A stretch of DNA of 64,000 nucleotides from Prochlorococcus sp. scB241_528O2 (GTDB lineage: Bacteria; Cyanobacteriota; Cyanobacteriia; PCC-6307; Cyanobiaceae). The notes below the pieces were generated by a model. That model was not told the origin of the DNA, made no database searches, and saw nothing but the letters and a program-made list of their open reading frames with translations. Below are positions 48,998 through 57,721 of the stretch, in pieces. Both the position numbers and the translations under genes were made by a program. Each line of letters begins with the position of its first letter. Positions within the stretch are counted from its first letter, which is position 1. Location of the stretch: positions 1 through 64,000 of the forward strand of contig JFLJ01000137.1 in the NCBI GenBank assembly GCA_000634115.1, written 5' to 3'.

Positions 48998-49936
48998 GTG
49001 AATATAACCTTCTTAGGAACGAGTTCAGGAGTCCCTTCCTTAACAAGAAATGTTTCTTCATTAGCTCTTAAATTATCTCAATCTTCAGAGGTTTGGCTTT
49101 TTGACTGTGGAGAGGGAACACAACATCAAATAATGAAAAGCAATATTAAATCTTCGCAAATCAAAAAAATATTTATTACGCATATGCATGGAGACCATAT
49201 TTATGGTTTACCTGGTCTTTTGGCTACCTTAGGTTTATCAGGTAATAGTAAGGGTATTGAAATTTATGGTCCTTCAGAACTACAAAGTTTTATAAGTTCT
49301 GCGCTGAGTAATAGTTTTTGCAAATTATCGTTTCCATTGCATTTTGTAGCAGTTGAAAATTTTGCATCCCAAAATAAAACTTTATTCGAAAACAATACAA
49401 TAAAAGTAAATTGCGCCTGCCTTAAACATAAAATACCTGCTTATGGTTATCGAGTTAGCGAGAAAGACAAGCCAGGCATATTTGATATCAAGAAAGCAGA
49501 GTCTTTGAAAATAGCACGTGGACCAATATATTCAGAACTGCAACAGGGTAAAACAGTCGTATTAGCGGATGGGAGGACATTTGATGGGAAAGAGTTTTGC
49601 GGACCTCCTAGGGAGGGTGAAAGTTTTGTTTATTGCACAGATACTGTCTTTAGCGAATCAGCGGTATCATTATCAAAAAATGCCGATTTACTCGTACATG
49701 AATCTACATTTTCCCAAGAGGATGAGAGCATGGCCTATGAAAAATTACATTCGACAACTATCATGGCTGCGAAAACAGCATTATTATCAAATGCAAAAAA
49801 ATTAATTATTACTCATTTTAGTCCAAGATACACAAATAAAAATTCAATCACCCCAAGCGATTTGCTTAAAGAAGCGCAAAAAGTTTTCCCCAATACTCAC
49901 CTTGCAAAAGATTTCCTAACTGCAGAAATTAAATAA
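48998..49936 (+). CDS. rnz: Ribonuclease Z
   Basis: RNase Z removes 3' trailers from tRNA precursors. This matters here because the tRNAs in the window lack encoded CCA. The metallo-beta-lactamase motif THMHGDHIYGLPGLL has H62, H64, D66 and H67. FDCGEGTQHQIM, YCTDTVFSE, LVHESTF and ITHFSPRY follow in the order expected. Length is 312 residues. The start is a GTG at 48998. Confidence 0.94.
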   Translation: MNITFLGTSSGVPSLTRNVSSLALKLSQSSEVWLFDCGEGTQHQIMKSNIKSSQIKKIFITHMHGDHIYGLPGLLATLGLSGNSKGIEIYGPSELQSFISSALSNSFCKLSFPLHFVAVENFASQNKTLFENNTIKVNCACLKHKIPAYGYRVSEKDKPGIFDIKKAESLKIARGPIYSELQQGKTVVLADGRTFDGKEFCGPPREGESFVYCTDTVFSESAVSLSKNADLLVHESTFSQEDESMAYEKLHSTTIMAAKTALLSNAKKLIITHFSPRYTNKNSITPSDLLKEAQKVFPNTHLAKDFLTAEIK

Positions 49937-49955
49937 ACTGCAACAGTTCGTGAGC

Positions 49956-49990
49956 AGGAGGGTTGTAAATGACCAACCCATGAAATAATA
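49956..49990 (+). promoter_or_regulatory. Conserved hairpin element, copy 1, upstream of the pentapeptide gene
   Basis: GGGTTG (49960-49965) and CAACCC (49974-49979) form a 6-bp stem around TAAATGAC. Directly in front lies a perfect Shine-Dalgarno AGGAGG (49956-49961), eight bases before an ATG that opens a four-codon frame (Met-Thr-Asn-Pro-stop). The same motif with TGAAATAA after it occurs at 62736-62773 on the other strand. It lies 21 bp before the pentapeptide-protein ATG, so a regulatory leader is possible. Confidence 0.45.
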
Positions 49991-50010
49991 GTCATAGATT
50001 TATCTATTTG

Positions 50011-50571
50011 ATGTCGATCGAAATGGTTACTTTTTTTTCGTTCCTTAATAAGTCTCTGAAAAGACTTTTAATTTTTCTACCTTTGTTTTTGGGTTTATTA
50101 TTTAATCCAATTTCTGCCAACGCACTCTATCCAAGTGATCCTTCTTCAGTAGATGTATTGAAAGGTAATCTTCATGGAGAAGATCTTCAGAATACTGAAT
50201 ATGTAAAATATGACTTATCTGGACAAGACTTAGGTGAGACTAATCTTCAAGGTGCATATATGAGTGTTACAACTGCAAAAAATGCCAGTTTTAAAGGTGC
50301 CAATATGGATGGTCTAATTGCATATGCAACTCGTTTTGATAATGCCGACCTTTCAGATGCAGTTCTTACTAATGCCGATCTATTGAAAAGCTTTTTTGAT
50401 GGAGCAAATATAGATGGAACAGATTTTACTGATTCAAATCTTGATCTTTCTCAGAGAAAAGCACTATGTTCAAGAGCAACAGGAACAAATCCAAAAACTG
50501 GTGTAGATACTCTAGACAGCCTTGAATGTACAGGATTAAGAGGTTATGTACCTGCCACACCAGAAGCTTAA
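50011..50571 (+). CDS. Exported pentapeptide-repeat protein
   Basis: The protein has an N-terminal signal peptide (basic KSLKRLL, hydrophobic IFLPLFLGLLFNPIS, cleavage near ANA). Pentapeptide repeats of the A(D/N)LxX type then run from about residue 50 to 145 (GEDLQNTEYVKYDLSGQDL, TNLQGAYM, ASFKGANMDGL, ADLSDAVLTNADLL). They form a right-handed four-sided helix. A short C-terminal domain with two cysteines (ALCSRA and SLECTG) ends the protein. Thylakoid-lumen homologues are common in cyanobacteria, with unclear function. The ATG at 50011 is preferred over the adjacent TTG. A strong terminator follows 43 bp after the stop. Confidence 0.85.
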   Translation: MSIEMVTFFSFLNKSLKRLLIFLPLFLGLLFNPISANALYPSDPSSVDVLKGNLHGEDLQNTEYVKYDLSGQDLGETNLQGAYMSVTTAKNASFKGANMDGLIAYATRFDNADLSDAVLTNADLLKSFFDGANIDGTDFTDSNLDLSQRKALCSRATGTNPKTGVDTLDSLECTGLRGYVPATPEA

Positions 50572-50586
50572 GCCTAATACATAATA

Positions 50587-50955
50587 TTAACTAGCTTCAG
50601 CTGGATAAATATTACCAGGCTCTTTTGAGCCTGGTTTTTTGCTATACCACCATTCTTGTATATCAGAAGAAAACTTCTTTGAAAAAAGAGTAATTACAGT
50701 TTCAACAGGTTTTGATCCAGGCTCCAAAATCTGAACCGAGTAAGAGGGGCATTTTCTTGAAGCCATATCTGCAACAAATCTAGAACCTATTCTTCTCCAA
50801 CTAGGCTCCTTACTTCTCCAAGCAAGCCTTGAACATGGCCATGGTAACTCTTCCCTATCATAAAGTCTGCAACATGGTCCAATGACCTTATAACTATATT
50901 GGCCACCATAACTTGATTGAACACTTCCATTCTTAAAAAATTCAAAGTTATTCAT
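50587..50955 (-). CDS. Conserved-looking 122-aa protein, unknown function
   Basis: The protein begins MNNFEFFKNGSVQSSYGGQ and is rich in Tyr, Trp, Ser and Arg. It has a Cys pair and further cysteines (IGPCCRLYDREELPWPCSR, then RKCPSYSV). No membrane segment or signal peptide is evident. The regular alternation in the middle suggests a small beta-sheet domain. I do not recognise the family. Its last codons (KPGSKEPGN) are encoded by the hairpin that terminates the opposite pentapeptide gene. It lies 81 bp downstream of petF, beyond that gene's terminator. Confidence 0.65.
   Translation of the reverse strand: MNNFEFFKNGSVQSSYGGQYSYKVIGPCCRLYDREELPWPCSRLAWRSKEPSWRRIGSRFVADMASRKCPSYSVQILEPGSKPVETVITLFSKKFSSDIQEWWYSKKPGSKEPGNIYPAEAS
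50614..50640 (+). terminator. Rho-independent terminator of the pentapeptide gene
   Basis: ACCAGGCTC-TTTT-GAGCCTGGT is a perfect 9-bp hairpin, with six Ts reaching to 50640. It begins 42 bp after the plus-strand stop codon at 50571. It lies inside the 3' coding end of the minus-strand gene 50587-50955. Confidence 0.92.
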
Positions 50956-50960
50956 TACAC

Positions 50961-50991
50961 AAAAAAAAAGCCACTTTTAATAAAGAGTGGC
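50961..50991 (-). terminator. Rho-independent terminator of petF
   Basis: On the minus strand GCCACTCTT and AAAAGTGGC pair with a short loop, followed by nine Ts. It starts 45 bp after the petF stop codon. Confidence 0.88.
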
Positions 50992-51036
50992 AGAAAAATA
51001 ATAAATTATCAACTTAAAAAAGTTAAATTTTTATAA

Positions 51037-51336
51037 TTAGTACAATTCTTCCTCAGCATGGGTTGTAATTGTTACATCAGACGTTGGATAAGCTACACAA
51101 GTGAGGACAAAACCAGCTTCTAATTGATCATCATCCAAGAAACTTTGGTCTGATTGATCAACACTACCTGAAGTAACCTTGCCTGCGCATGTTGAACAAG
51201 CTCCTGCTCTGCATGAATAGGGAAGATCAATTCCCTGCTCTTCAGCAGCATCGAGGATATATTGATCATCAGGTACTTCAATAGTTGAATTGAGTCCTTC
51301 ACTTTCGCTGATGAGTGTAACTTTGTAAGAAGCCAT
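51037..51336 (-). CDS. petF: Plant-type [2Fe-2S] ferredoxin I
   Basis: PetF carries electrons from photosystem I to FNR and other acceptors. The cluster ligands C42, C47, C50 and C80 are spaced CX4CX2CX29C ([13 protein letters not shown] and LTCVAYP). The protein is acidic and 99 residues long, the usual size for the photosynthetic ferredoxin. It has its own terminator and a 134-bp upstream spacer, so it is monocistronic. Confidence 0.97.
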   Translation of the reverse strand: MASYKVTLISESEGLNSTIEVPDDQYILDAAEEQGIDLPYSCRAGACSTCAGKVTSGSVDQSDQSFLDDDQLEAGFVLTCVAYPTSDVTITTHAEEELY

Positions 51337-51470
51337 TTAATTAAAAAATTGTTGGTAGTTAATACCTATCAAATACATTTTTAACATTGATTAGGTCGAT
51401 ATGTGAGATTTTGAAGTAAAAAATGACACAATAAAATGTATTAAAGAGTATTTATAAGAAAAACTTATAC

Positions 51471-52382
51471 TTAGGTTATATCGCTGGCCTTTTTCGCCAA
51501 GATACAAACCCAATCTTTTCTAGATGATATATCCAATAATTTCAAGTTATTTTGAATTAATATTCTTACAATTTCATCTTTTTGTGAATTCAGGATTCCA
51601 CTAAAAACGACTTCCCCATTATTTCTTAAACACTTATAAATATTTGGAATCATTTCTTTTATTACTTCAGCAAGAATATTACATAAAACAAAATCGAATT
51701 TTTTGAGTTGATATTTGAAAATAACCTCATTAAAAGATCCCAAATATGTATTTAAGCTGTTTAAACTTCCGAAATTTAACTGAAAATTAGAGTTAGTAGA
51801 ATTTATCGCTAAATAATCATTATCAATTGCAGAAACCTCTTTAGCTCCTAGTAATCTTGCAGCAATGCTCAAAATCCCGCTACCACTTCCAATATCTAAT
51901 ACTTTTTTTTCAGGAAATAACATTTTCTCCATTTTTTCTAAACATAAATACGTCGAGGGGTGACTGCCAGTACCAAAGGCTGCTCCAGGGTCAATTTTTA
52001 TGATTTGCTTATCCTTAAATTTTTCATTTAAATTTATCCAACAAGGCAATATTAAAAAATAATTTCCTACTAATTCAGGTAACCAATATTTCTTCCAGCT
52101 TGTTAACCAATCCTCCTCTTTAATAATACTCCAGTTAAACAATTGATTTTTATAGTCATTAATGTTGAGAAGTTTGCTAATTATTTCTTCAAAATCATTT
52201 CTTGAACTATCGTCCCATTCATCAATTGGAAGCCATATATTCACTGCTTTTTTATTTTCAGTTTTTATCAAATATTCAAATGAAAAACTAAAAATTCCGA
52301 GCTCATTTAATTTCCAAACAATAATCTCTTCTGAATCACTTTCTATCTGAAAGGTTAGTTTATACCATTCTTTAATTGCCAT
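51471..52382 (-). CDS. prmA: Ribosomal protein L11 methyltransferase
   Basis: PrmA trimethylates lysines of L11. The motif [20 protein letters not shown] and the SAM-binding [20 protein letters not shown] are diagnostic, and [15 protein letters not shown] follows. The N-terminal substrate-recognition domain of about 110 residues is present. I use ATG 52382 ([15 protein letters not shown]); a TTG four codons upstream is also open. serA lies 17 bp upstream on the same strand, so co-transcription is likely. Confidence 0.93.
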   Translation of the reverse strand: MAIKEWYKLTFQIESDSEEIIVWKLNELGIFSFSFEYLIKTENKKAVNIWLPIDEWDDSSRNDFEEIISKLLNINDYKNQLFNWSIIKEEDWLTSWKKYWLPELVGNYFLILPCWINLNEKFKDKQIIKIDPGAAFGTGSHPSTYLCLEKMEKMLFPEKKVLDIGSGSGILSIAARLLGAKEVSAIDNDYLAINSTNSNFQLNFGSLNSLNTYLGSFNEVIFKYQLKKFDFVLCNILAEVIKEMIPNIYKCLRNNGEVVFSGILNSQKDEIVRILIQNNLKLLDISSRKDWVCILAKKASDIT

Positions 52383-52399
52383 TATGTGGAGCAAGAAAT

Positions 52400-53986
52400 T
52401 TATAAAGTAACTGGATTAGCGCTTGTAATTCCCTCTACTTCAATAATGGTATCAAGTAACTTATTAGGTATTGGATCATCAATACTTAGAACCATAACAG
52501 CTTCACCCCTAACAATTTTGCGTCCAACTTGCATGGAGGCAATATTTACATTGTTGCTACCCAATAAAGATCCCAGCTTGCCAATAATACCAGGCATATC
52601 TCTATGCCTAGTAACTAGCATATATCTACTCGGCGATACGTTAACTGGATATTGATCAATGCTAATAATTCTTAATTCTCCATCTGCAAAGATGCTTCCT
52701 GCTACGCTATGGTCACCATTATCGCCATATGTACTTAACTGAAGCGATCCACTAGCGAATTCAGGTCTTGCCTCATCTTTACTCTCAACCACTGAAATAC
52801 CTCTTGAATCTGCTTCAAGAGAAGCATTAACATAATTGATCCTATCTCCCAAAGCCTTGCTAAGAAGTCCCTTTAGACTTGCTATTATTAATGGCTGGGA
52901 AGGATGTTGAACAAATTCACCTTGGAGTTTTACCTCTAGTTTTTGAATCTGTCCCCCTGATAGCTGACTTATGAGAAGACCCATTGTTTCAGCTAACTGT
53001 AAATGAGGTTTTAAGCTATCCATAATATCAGGACTTAAACCAGGAATATTAACGGCTGTTCTAGCAGACAAACCGAGCAAGACGTCTCTTATTTGTTCAG
53101 CGACGTCAACAGATACATTTTCTTGCGCCTCTTGTGTAGATGCTCCTAAATGAGGGGTAAGAATAAGATTCTTTTGAACTTTCAGAAGCGGCGAATTAGA
53201 TTCCAAAGGTTCTTTAGAAAATACATCTATTGCTGCTCCTCCAATCAAGGATTTATTTAAAGCTTCTGCTAATGCTTCTTCTTCAATTAAACCTCCTCGA
53301 GCACAATTAATTAATTTTGCGCTACTTTTCATACTTTTCAGCACCTGCGCATTTACTAAATTCTCTGTCTCTGGTGTACGAGGCAAATGCAAAGTTACAT
53401 AATCGGATTGTTGGAATAAGTCATCTAGTTCGGAAAGTTTAACTTGTATTTGTTGAGCTCTTTCACTTGAGACAAAGGGATCATATCCGTAAACTTCCAT
53501 TCCTAATGCATTAGCAACTTTCGCTACATGAGCACCAATTTTCCCTAAACCTACAACTCCTAACTTTTTCTTATAAAGTTCATTACCAACAAACTTCTTT
53601 CTCTCCCATTTACCTAACAAAGTACTACTATTGGCTATTGGAATATGTCTAGATAAGGCCAACATCATAGCTATAGTGTGTTCAGCAGCAGCTATAGTAT
53701 TTCCCCCTGGAGAATTAACAACAAGAACTCCTTTTTGTGTAGCAGCCTTAACGTCTACATTATCAACTCCTACTCCTGCTCTTCCAATAATTCTCAATTT
53801 ATTTGAAGAGTTAATAATTTCTTCAGTCACTTGTGTGCCTGATCGTATCATTAGGGCATCATATTCTTTGATAATTGAAGCTAACTCAGAATTTGAGATC
53901 CCTAGCCTCTGATCAACCTGAGCAACTTGTGAAAGTATATCGATTCCTGTTTGATCAATTGGATCGGTAATGAGAACTTTTGTCAT
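52400..53986 (-). CDS. serA: D-3-phosphoglycerate dehydrogenase
   Basis: SerA starts the phosphorylated serine pathway. The NAD-binding fold has [20 protein letters not shown]. The catalytic Arg is in [15 protein letters not shown], and the His lies in [17 protein letters not shown]. The 528-residue protein carries the long C-terminal part with an intervening domain and an ACT domain ([20 protein letters not shown]), so allosteric serine control is likely. This is the type 1 (long) enzyme usual in cyanobacteria and plants. Confidence 0.96.
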   Translation of the reverse strand: MTKVLITDPIDQTGIDILSQVAQVDQRLGISNSELASIIKEYDALMIRSGTQVTEEIINSSNKLRIIGRAGVGVDNVDVKAATQKGVLVVNSPGGNTIAAAEHTIAMMLALSRHIPIANSSTLLGKWERKKFVGNELYKKKLGVVGLGKIGAHVAKVANALGMEVYGYDPFVSSERAQQIQVKLSELDDLFQQSDYVTLHLPRTPETENLVNAQVLKSMKSSAKLINCARGGLIEEEALAEALNKSLIGGAAIDVFSKEPLESNSPLLKVQKNLILTPHLGASTQEAQENVSVDVAEQIRDVLLGLSARTAVNIPGLSPDIMDSLKPHLQLAETMGLLISQLSGGQIQKLEVKLQGEFVQHPSQPLIIASLKGLLSKALGDRINYVNASLEADSRGISVVESKDEARPEFASGSLQLSTYGDNGDHSVAGSIFADGELRIISIDQYPVNVSPSRYMLVTRHRDMPGIIGKLGSLLGSNNVNIASMQVGRKIVRGEAVMVLSIDDPIPNKLLDTIIEVEGITSANPVTL

Positions 53987-54085
53987 TTAAGATTGGTTCT
54001 TTAATCTTTTACTTTAACTTAATCTATAGTGTATCTATCTTATTTTATTAATTTGAATAACACACAAACATTTGAGGATTGAAAT

Positions 54086-54652
54086 TTGACTAAAAGTATT
54101 GTGATATTTGAAGACATGGATAAATGTATCCAGCTATTTAATGCTTTCAAAGAAAAATCAGTAATGCTCTCTGAAGCTATTTTGATACCGCCATTAACTG
54201 AAACAATATCTTCAGAAGAAAACGAATTGATAAATGCAAACGCGAATATCTTATTTAAATCTCAAAAATTTGAAGATATTAGAATCTTAAATCCTAAACT
54301 TGATAGAAAGATGAGACAAAAAGATATGAGTAGATGGCTGATGCCATTTGGTTTTATAGCTGGAATTGCTTTTTCTAATATGACCAATTTATCTACTTTC
54401 AGCTTTCTAGGTTTAAATAACATTGGTGAATCCTTAATAGGAGGTCTTTTAGGAATGGGTTCAGGATATTTAGGAAGCTTGTTTGCTGCTGCGAGTATCA
54501 ACATTAATAGAAATAAAGAGTTGAGATCAATTATTAACCTACATAAAGAAGGTAAATGGCTTGTTCTGATTGAAAATCAAATTGGGTTTGAATTACCTTG
54601 GGCTTTAATAAAACAATCAGAAGCAAAAGATATAATTTTTTTGGAAGGTTAA
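54086..54652 (+). CDS. Membrane protein of unknown function upstream of the S4-domain gene
   Basis: The 188-residue product has a soluble N-terminal half (residues 1-80, with VIFEDMDKCIQLFNAF). A glycine-rich pair of hydrophobic segments follows (about residues 90-145; LMPFGFIAGIAF and GGLLGMGSGYLGSLFA), then a soluble C-terminal tail (GKWLVLIENQIGFELPW). The two segments may form a hairpin in the membrane. I do not recognise the family. Its stop codon directly abuts the ATG of the S4-domain protein, suggesting an operon. The start is a TTG at 54086. Confidence 0.6.
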   Translation: MTKSIVIFEDMDKCIQLFNAFKEKSVMLSEAILIPPLTETISSEENELINANANILFKSQKFEDIRILNPKLDRKMRQKDMSRWLMPFGFIAGIAFSNMTNLSTFSFLGLNNIGESLIGGLLGMGSGYLGSLFAAASININRNKELRSIINLHKEGKWLVLIENQIGFELPWALIKQSEAKDIIFLEG

Positions 54653-55444
54653 ATGATTGACTTAAAAGAAATCTTAATAAATTCAAAATATAAAAAAGAA
54701 ACTGAGGAATTAATAAATATTGCTAACTTAGCTTACAAGCACTGGGAAACTTATTGGACTGGATTTAATTCAACTTATGTTTGCGAAGAGATTTTAAAAG
54801 ATTTTGAAAATTTAAATGATTTCAAATTTTTTATTTATGGAGGATTCGCCTCTTCTCAAAGATCTAGAATAGCTTGCTACAGAGGAGATAATATTCCTGA
54901 AGAGGATGCGCTAAAAAGTAATTTTCCAGCTCAAGGGATAAAAATTAATGGCAATTTTTTATTTGATAATGCTACACAAGACGACTTTAGATCCCTCTTA
55001 AATGAAAATGGGTTAAATAAAACAAAAGTAGGTGATATATGGACTATTGGCGATAGGGGGGCACAAGGGATAATTGATAATTTAGATATTGAGCATCTAA
55101 ATGAAAAGTTTTTTTATTTGAGAGACGTAAAAGTGAAAATTAATTTAGTTGGTATAGATGAATTACAAATACCTTCTGGAAGATCAAAAAAACTTGTTAA
55201 TACAGTAGAAGCGTCAACAAGATTAGACGCTATAGCCTCAGCAGGTTTTAGGATATCACGAACAAAAATTATTGAAAGGATAGAAAATGGAATGCTTAGA
55301 TTAAATGGGAGCAAAGTTATCAAGCCAACTATTAATCTTAAAATTGGTGACAAACTCCAACTAGAAAACAAAGGATTTATCGAAATTCTAAATTTAGAAA
55401 TCACCAAAAGAGAACGATGGAAAGTTAAATTACTTAGAAAATGA
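54653..55444 (+). CDS. S4-domain RNA-binding protein (YlmH / photosystem II S4 type)
   Basis: The 263-residue protein has a YlmH-like N-terminal region (residues 1-170, with FFIYGGFASSQRSRIACYRG and KVGDIWTIGDRGAQGII). A C-terminal S4 RNA-binding domain starts VEASTRLDAIASAGFRISRT and includes NGMLRLNGSKVIKPTINL. Cyanobacterial and plastid members are annotated as photosystem II S4-domain proteins. YlmH in Firmicutes is linked to division and ribosome rescue. It begins immediately after the stop of the upstream membrane protein gene. RNA binding is well supported; exact role is not. Confidence 0.85.
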   Translation: MIDLKEILINSKYKKETEELINIANLAYKHWETYWTGFNSTYVCEEILKDFENLNDFKFFIYGGFASSQRSRIACYRGDNIPEEDALKSNFPAQGIKINGNFLFDNATQDDFRSLLNENGLNKTKVGDIWTIGDRGAQGIIDNLDIEHLNEKFFYLRDVKVKINLVGIDELQIPSGRSKKLVNTVEASTRLDAIASAGFRISRTKIIERIENGMLRLNGSKVIKPTINLKIGDKLQLENKGFIEILNLEITKRERWKVKLLRK

Positions 55445-55493
55445 AACGCAACCTGCTATTTTCTTATAAGGGGGATTAAATATTCTTCAATTT

Positions 55494-55565
55494 GGGCGAT
55501 TAGCTCAGTGGTAGAGCACTACCTCGACACGGTAGTGGCCACTGGTTCGAATCCAGTATCGCCCA
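55494..55565 (+). tRNA. tRNA-Val (anticodon GAC)
   Basis: The acceptor GGGCGAT pairs with ATCGCCC, followed by A at 55565. The anticodon stem CTACC/GGTAG encloses TCGACAC, giving GAC (codon GUC). The D-arm GCTC/GAGC and the T-arm CTGGTTCGAATCCAG are intact. CCA is not encoded. Length is 72 nt. Confidence 0.96.
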
Positions 55566-55632
55566 TTAAAATTTTTAATGGTCTAATTTTTATCCACAGA
55601 AAATAATTTCATTTTTTAGATTATTAAAAAAA

Positions 55633-56250
55633 ATGAAACTTAATCAAATAATTAATCTCCATAAGGGTCTAACTGCATTTGTAGTGATTGGACTTATGAT
55701 ATTTTTTGATAATTTTACAATTGCTCCCTACGTTTATTTAGCTCTGCATGGTACTTATGGATTACTTTGGCTACTCAAAGAAAAGATATTTCCGGATCCC
55801 TATTTTAAAGAAGAAATCAATTTTTTAACTTCAATTACTGGTTTTATTTTCCTTGGAAGTTACTGGATAGCTCCTTATATTCTTATCTCATCTCAGAAGT
55901 CAGTTCCAAATTTAGTAATAGCGGCATCTATATCTATAAATGTAATTGGTGTGTTTTTACACTTTGCTAGTGATGCCCAAAAATATTTTTCTCTTAAATT
56001 AAAAAAAGATCTAATTAAAGAGGGATTTTTCAAAAATATAAGGAATACAAATTATCTAGGAGAAATACTTATTTATCTATCATTTGCACTCCTTTCAATG
56101 AGTCTCATCCCATTTTTAATTCTTGCAATATTTTTCTTTATAGTTTTTCTACCAAGAATGATAAAAAAAGACAAATCACTCACAAAATATGATTCATTTA
56201 AAGAATACAAGAAAAAAACGGGTCTAATTTTACCCAAATTAAATGTTTGA
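55633..56250 (+). CDS. Polytopic membrane protein, ICMT/DUF1295-like methyltransferase
   Basis: The 205-residue product has about five hydrophobic helices. The C-terminal third contains EGFFKNIRNTNYLGEILIYLSF, which matches the cofactor-binding pattern of isoprenylcysteine methyltransferase-like and steroid-reductase-like (DUF1295) proteins, followed by YDSFKEYKKKTGLILP. Such enzymes methylate or reduce lipophilic substrates in membranes. The exact reaction is unknown. It overlaps the following flavoprotein gene by eight bases, indicating an operon. Confidence 0.72.
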   Translation: MKLNQIINLHKGLTAFVVIGLMIFFDNFTIAPYVYLALHGTYGLLWLLKEKIFPDPYFKEEINFLTSITGFIFLGSYWIAPYILISSQKSVPNLVIAASISINVIGVFLHFASDAQKYFSLKLKKDLIKEGFFKNIRNTNYLGEILIYLSFALLSMSLIPFLILAIFFFIVFLPRMIKKDKSLTKYDSFKEYKKKTGLILPKLNV

Positions 56251-56794
56251 AAACAATTTACCAAGTTGGAGGCAAGATTTAAAATCTTCTCGAAATAAAG
56301 AGGGTAAATCACCTTCTAATAGATGGGTTCAACTTGCAACAATTAGCGAAAGGAATAAGCCTAGGTTAAGAACAGTAGTGTTCAGAGGATGGAATAAAGA
56401 TAGTTCAATGATTATTTTTACCGATAGAAGAAGTGAAAAAATTGAGCATTTAAAATCTAACCCTAATGCAGAAATATTATGGTTTTTTTTTAAAACCAAT
56501 TCACAATTTAGATTCAAAGGGAAAATAATTGAGTTAACTGATAACAAAGATTATTGGGATACATTATCTGAAAAATCAAAATCTACTTGGTTTTGGGGAT
56601 CTCCTGGAAAGAAAATAAACCCAAACTTGCAATCTGCTTATAAAACATTACCCAATCTACCTAAGTCAGAAAATTTTGTAGTTCTAAACTTTGAAATCGA
56701 TTCAGTAGATCTTCTTAAATTAGAACAACCTATTCATAAAAGATATATATGGGAAAAGAAGAAGAAATGGAAAAAAACAGAAATTAATCCATAA
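56243..56794 (+). CDS. PNPOx-like FMN-binding protein (Alr4036-type)
   Basis: The 183-residue protein belongs to the pyridoxamine-phosphate-oxidase-like split-barrel group. Family features are WVQLATISERNKPRLRTVVFRGW, FTDRRSEKIEHLKSNP (FMN phosphate contact) and EILWFFFKTNSQFRFKGKI. The C-terminus lacks the substrate-binding extension of true PdxH, so vitamin B6 synthesis is not implied. The group is described as FMN-binding with unknown substrates. It overlaps the membrane methyltransferase-like gene by eight bases. Confidence 0.8.
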   Translation: MFENNLPSWRQDLKSSRNKEGKSPSNRWVQLATISERNKPRLRTVVFRGWNKDSSMIIFTDRRSEKIEHLKSNPNAEILWFFFKTNSQFRFKGKIIELTDNKDYWDTLSEKSKSTWFWGSPGKKINPNLQSAYKTLPNLPKSENFVVLNFEIDSVDLLKLEQPIHKRYIWEKKKKWKKTEINP

Positions 56795-56868
56795 ATATTT
56801 CTAAATTGTATAGTTAGGTTGAAAAAGATATAATCATCGGTCAATTTTAAAAAAGAAGCATTATTCAT

Positions 56869-57042
56869 ATGAATTTCTCAGAAATTCCAGAAAACCCTTT
56901 TATCTTTTTATCATGGGTAACTGCTATAGGTCTTTTTATAAGTCTTTCTGAAGCAACAATTAAGATTAAGCTAGAGAAGAAAAACTCTTATCGTAAAAGG
57001 ATAGAAATGATTAAAAGTCTTTACCCTAATAAATTAGTTTGA
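56869..57042 (+). CDS. Small single-pass membrane protein, 57 aa
   Basis: The reading frame starts MNFSEIPENPFIFLSWVTAI and has one hydrophobic helix (about residues 10-27) followed by a strongly basic tail (KIKLEKKNSYRKRIEMIK). The layout suggests an N-out, C-in membrane protein. I do not recognise the family. It lies 74 bp downstream of the flavoprotein gene and overlaps the convergent DoxX gene by nine bases. Well-placed ATG and composition make it credible. Confidence 0.5.
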   Translation: MNFSEIPENPFIFLSWVTAIGLFISLSEATIKIKLEKKNSYRKRIEMIKSLYPNKLV

Positions 57043-57585
57043 GGTATCCGAAAGAATATTTTCTTGAAGATATTGGAAAAAACCACCTTTGCTTTGTTTT
57101 TCTTTAATTTCAGAATCCTTAGAAGATTTTGATTTTTTTGAAGATATAGTTTCTTCTACAACTTCTGATTTAAGGATTCTAATTATAACTTCATCTAAAG
57201 AAAAATTACCAGGCCCTGTTAAAGCAATTGAAGTTGCTGAAGCAAAATATAGAAGTAAAAGTTCGAGTAAGAAAATATTAAATCCTGATGTAACAAGTGC
57301 GTGGTATATAGCGACAGAAATTGTTCCAACAATAGCTAGAGCGCCGAATCTTGTAGCTAAACCGATGATTAATAACCAACTCCCACCAATTTCTGAGAAT
57401 GCTGCCAAATATGATAAAAATATTGGAAATGGAAGATGTAATGGTCTTACAAAAGCATCAGCAAAGTTTTCTATATTGGCCAATTTCTCATAACCGTGGT
57501 GAATAAGAACTGTTCCGGTTATAACTCTAAGAATTAATAAAGCTGTATCTTTGCTGAACGACTTAGTAAGAATTGTTGAAAGCAC
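57034..57585 (-). CDS. DoxX-family membrane protein
   Basis: Four hydrophobic helices at about residues 14-30, 52-72, 77-97 and 105-125 and the motif LRVITGTVLIHHGYEKL near the N-terminus match DoxX. ALTGPGNFSLDEVI is the typical end of the domain. A Ser/Lys-rich tail of about 40 residues (KKSKSSKDSEIKEKQSKGG) is appended. Related proteins take part in thiosulfate:quinone oxidoreductase or membrane oxidoreductase complexes, but no partner is adjacent. Start is GTG at 57585. Length is 183 residues. Confidence 0.83.
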   Translation of the reverse strand: MLSTILTKSFSKDTALLILRVITGTVLIHHGYEKLANIENFADAFVRPLHLPFPIFLSYLAAFSEIGGSWLLIIGLATRFGALAIVGTISVAIYHALVTSGFNIFLLELLLLYFASATSIALTGPGNFSLDEVIIRILKSEVVEETISSKKSKSSKDSEIKEKQSKGGFFQYLQENILSDTSN

Positions 57586-57721
57586 TATAAAAAAATTATC
57601 CTTAAGTAAAAATAACTAGTCACAGATTCCATCGTGGATTAAACAGTGAAAGTCGTACCTATTTAAGTATTTATACTTAGCTAACTAGGGAATTCTTTTT
57701 CTGGTTCAGAATTTACCTAAG

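Noticed and set aside
49956-49990. Identification of the paired hairpin element as a known Yfr2-type RNA
   Set aside because: The GGAAACA repeats that I associate with Yfr2 are absent, so I leave the family unnamed.
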